This document shows, in pieces, positions 61,687 through 64,000 of a stretch of 64,000 bases of DNA. The notes beneath the pieces were generated by a model. That model was not told where the DNA came from. It made no database searches and saw only the letters and a list, made by a program, of their open reading frames with translations. Each line of letters opens with the position of its first letter. Positions within the stretch are counted from its first letter, which is position 1. This DNA is from Dactylonectria macrodidyma (Eukaryota > Ascomycota > Sordariomycetes > Hypocreales > Nectriaceae). The position numbers were made by a program, and so were the translations under genes. Where the stretch lies: assembly GCA_020744425.1 (NCBI GenBank), contig JAGMUV010000045.1, positions 1 to 64,000 of the forward strand, read 5' to 3'.

Positions 61687-62832
61687 CTCGCCATCAACTT
61701 TGGTTATGTGCCGTTGCCGTCGTCTCTATGCCACCGTGCCGGCCCCACCTTAGCATCAGGTGACAGGGCTGAGATGGTATGCTACTTGGCAATTCAGCAG
61801 CAAAGGAACCCGAATCCCAAAGTTGACACACAGCTCGAATTCAGCACAGAAAGGCCGAAGCTATTTCTACCGCCAAATTCTTCTGCTGATCGAAAGCCCA
61901 TTTGGAAGAATGTACTTTCTATCATGTTCATCTGAGCTATAAATGGGCATGTTTCTCCGTTATCACATAACATTTTTTGCGTTGTCTGGCCTGCGCGGGG
62001 CTGGCACTCGGTGGCGTCAGCTAGCTTTCGGAGTTGGCAACTCAATATTCAGCAACTGACAGAAGTTTGGGTTGGAGCCACCCACAAGCGATGTGCGAGC
62101 AAGGTGTTGATAGGGCCCTTTACATTGCCCTGGCAAGGCTTTCCCGAGCATGCTGACATACCCAGACCTGATTAAGGTAAGTGCGGCAAATCAAAAGCGC
62201 TCCCGCACTTGGTCTCAGTCGGCAACTTCCTTCCTCCACCGAGTCAGTGGCTGTAGCGCAGGGGTTGCTGGAGTTGCTGGACCCTTATCTCAATGTGGCG
62301 TATCCCTGTATCTTATGACACTCACTTTTACCAAGGGTCCTGGGTGCACGGATTAGCCGGACGAGTCTCCGACGAAACGACCATGAGGCAAATAGGGAAA
62401 TACGGCAACTGACACACACATCATGATCGACAAGCATCTATCCAGGATAGGACTAAAAAATGCTTTTGTTATGGGGATCAACTTGAAATCGAGTAATGCT
62501 CCGGCGCACAGACACGCCACGCGCTGCCTGTTGAAATGTGCAGGTTGTATTGTTTGATGAAGAAGAAAACTAGCGCTAACCAGCGGAAGCTATTGACAAG
62601 AAGACATCCACATCCCAGCCACCAATGGATCGGAATAGCCATTGATCCGTCAAACAACGGATCTCAACAATCCTAACACGCGACCACGCGTTTCTTCCAC
62701 GCGTCAGGGAAGGTATACTGGTACGGACCACGTTGGGCTGGGCATCCCAGTGGTTGCCTGTCAATATTTGCCATCGCCACCGCTGCCCATTTTCTTTTAT
62801 CACTGTCGAGCCTACTGACTAACCGTACCGCC
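61687..62832. other. intergenic, no gene recognised
   Basis: About 1.15 kb between the LINE and the hAT gene. No open frame with known content. It includes the upstream region of the hAT transposase, whose left TIR I could not identify. Confidence 0.45.
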
Positions 62833-64000
62833 ATGCCTCAACAACGCCTCCCTTTTGTCCAATGGTCGCAACGAAGAGAGTCGTCAATTTCAGTCAACGG
62901 GTCGGAGTTTTCCAGCCAGCAGTTGGATGACCTAGACCAGAGCCAAACACCCAAATGCCAATCATCTCGACCTCGCACAGCCTCCACAACCTCCTCCACC
63001 AAACCCAGAACGTCATGGGTCTTCTCTCATATGCCAGACGAGGAGATGGAGACGAGATACTACAATCCGCGGACCGGAAGAGAAGAGTGGTGTTGCAGAC
63101 ATTGTGACAGAGCATATGCCTGTTCTGGGGGTACTGCGGCTCCTGCAAAACATCTTACGGGCCCTCCTCCTGACTGCCACGGCCTACCAAAAGGAGCCCT
63201 GCGAACAGCTAAAGTGACAACGATACGAACGATTCTCGAACAAGCTCGTGCTGCAGCAGAAGAAAATCCCCGCAAACGCCGTCGGCTCAACGATCAATCC
63301 GGAGATTCGATCGACCCTGACTAGCTCGAAGTGTTGTACGTGAGGTTTATTACGGCCTGCTCTCTCCCATTTCGGCTTGTGGAATGCCCAGAGTTCCGGG
63401 CACTCTTGGCCTACATCAATGACGATATCGATACTTGGCTTCCAAGTACGCACGAGACCATTAGGAAATGGATTATGCGGCAGTATGAAGACCAGAAGGA
63501 GAAGGTCAAGCAGCGCATACAGTCGGCGAAGTCAAGAATTCACATCAGCTGCGACCTTTGGACTTCTCCTAACTCTTTGGCTATCTTGGGCGTAGTCGGC
63601 TACTATGTTACGGAGGACGGCCAGCTGGAACACCATGTTTTGGCGTTGAAAGACATCGACAGTGAGCACGACGGTTCTTACCTCGCTGCGGCCATTTTGG
63701 AAGTGGTTGACGAATGGGGCTTTGCTTTAAAACTCGGATATTTCGTGATGGACAATGCTGGCAATAATGACACAATGATGAGATCCCTTTCGCTTGGTCA
63801 GTATAACTCACCGTTTTTACTGACTGGTTCTAAGATCCCATAGGCCTCCTTCGCCGATATGACATCTGATACGATCCCAGAGGTTACTGACTCCGCTGCT
63901 AAGGTCATATTATCAATCTCGCCGCTAAAGCTTTCCTCTTTGTTACTGACAATGAGAAGCTCGAATGCGACGATCCAGGTTTGTATAATGTGACACTAAA
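62833..64000 (+). pseudogene. hAT-type transposase, stop-ridden, truncated by window edge
   Basis: ATG 62833: a Ser/Thr-rich lead, then a BED-type zinc finger (EEWCCRHCDRAYACSGGTAAPAKHLTGPPPDCHGLPKG: C-x2-C...H...H-like). An in-frame TAG at 63322 interrupts PD-LEVLYVRFITACSLPFRLVECPEFRALLAYIN, and the hAT catalytic start follows (SRIHISCDLWTSPNSLAILGVVGYYV, with Asp in CDLWTSP; GYFVMDNAGNNDTMM, with the second Asp). A 50-bp intron (about 63796-63843, GTCAGT...CATAG) leads to LLRRYDI-stop-YDPRGY-stop-LRC-stop-GHIINLAAKAFLFVTDNEKLECDD. The stops are TAG, TGA, TGA and TAA at sites expected to be CAG, CGA, CGA and CAA, i.e. all explained by C-to-T. The dimerisation domain is beyond the edge. Confidence 0.85.

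Noticed and set aside
1..64000. Starship-type tyrosine recombinase (DUF3435 captain), biosynthetic cluster core genes, tRNA or rRNA genes, CRISPR array
   Set aside because: Looked for and not seen; the LaeA-like methyltransferase stands alone without PKS, NRPS or terpene genes.

Overview
The window looks like an accessory, transposon-rich chromosome region of a filamentous ascomycete (Pezizomycotina). The evidence is direct: genes are split by 46-83 bp introns with GT(A/G)AGT-like donors and CTAAC/CTAAT-type branch sites just before the acceptor, and the host-type genes belong to families known from such fungi (DUF3659 repeats, LaeA-like methyltransferase, SRR1 domain, seven-helix membrane protein, AhpC/TSA thioredoxin-like). 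There is no rRNA, tRNA, telomere repeat or bacterial-type operon that I could see. Several old elements carry in-frame stops of the kind expected from C-to-T change (CAG/CAA to TAG/TAA, CGA to TGA), as expected of repeat-induced point mutation, while other elements are intact.

Layout. 1-1377: 3' part of a DUF3659 gene. 2343-2882: small unknown gene. 3466-14932: two copies of one Helitron-like element lying head to tail. Copy A carries an unknown three-exon gene (5160-6614) and was hit by a PiggyBac-domain transposon (6880-11058), itself hit by a short Helitron (8481-10415). Copy B carries different cargo and a 25-bp minisatellite. 15095-20604: decayed Helitron helicases interrupted by an intact pogo/Fot-type transposon (17633-19492). 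21917-22875: relics of an acyltransferase and of a WD40 repeat. 23375-24074: intact AhpC/TSA-like gene. 25223-30612: Ty3/gypsy chromovirus with identical LTRs, lodged between halves of two different transposons. 31690-32600: hAT, ankyrin and TPR relics. 32820-33996: six-exon methyltransferase. 34516-37430: two small TIR elements and a decaying second pogo copy. 38444-41687: DNA ligase-domain gene (frameshifted) and a double-chromodomain gene. 42257-47438: a complete TIR element encoding a retroviral-type integrase plus two cysteine-motif proteins. 47985-49240: SRR1 gene. 50391-51664: partial copy of the ligase 5' end split by a solo LTR, and an unknown relic. 52017-53697: membrane protein with two micro-exons. 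54872-57062: second PiggyBac-domain element. 57445-61673: Tad1-like LINE. 62833-64000: hAT transposase with stops, running off the right edge.

The strongest candidate for something undescribed is the 5.18-kb element at 42257-47438: near-perfect 24-bp terminal inverted repeats starting GGGG, a TA at each outer edge, and three apparently intact multi-domain genes around a DDE integrase. The second is the PiggyBac-domain family: three independent insertions all have TA, not TTAA, at both edges. The gypsy element is also notable: gag and pol are in one frame separated by a single UAG, a 12-nt self-priming site abuts the LTR, and the two flanks do not match.
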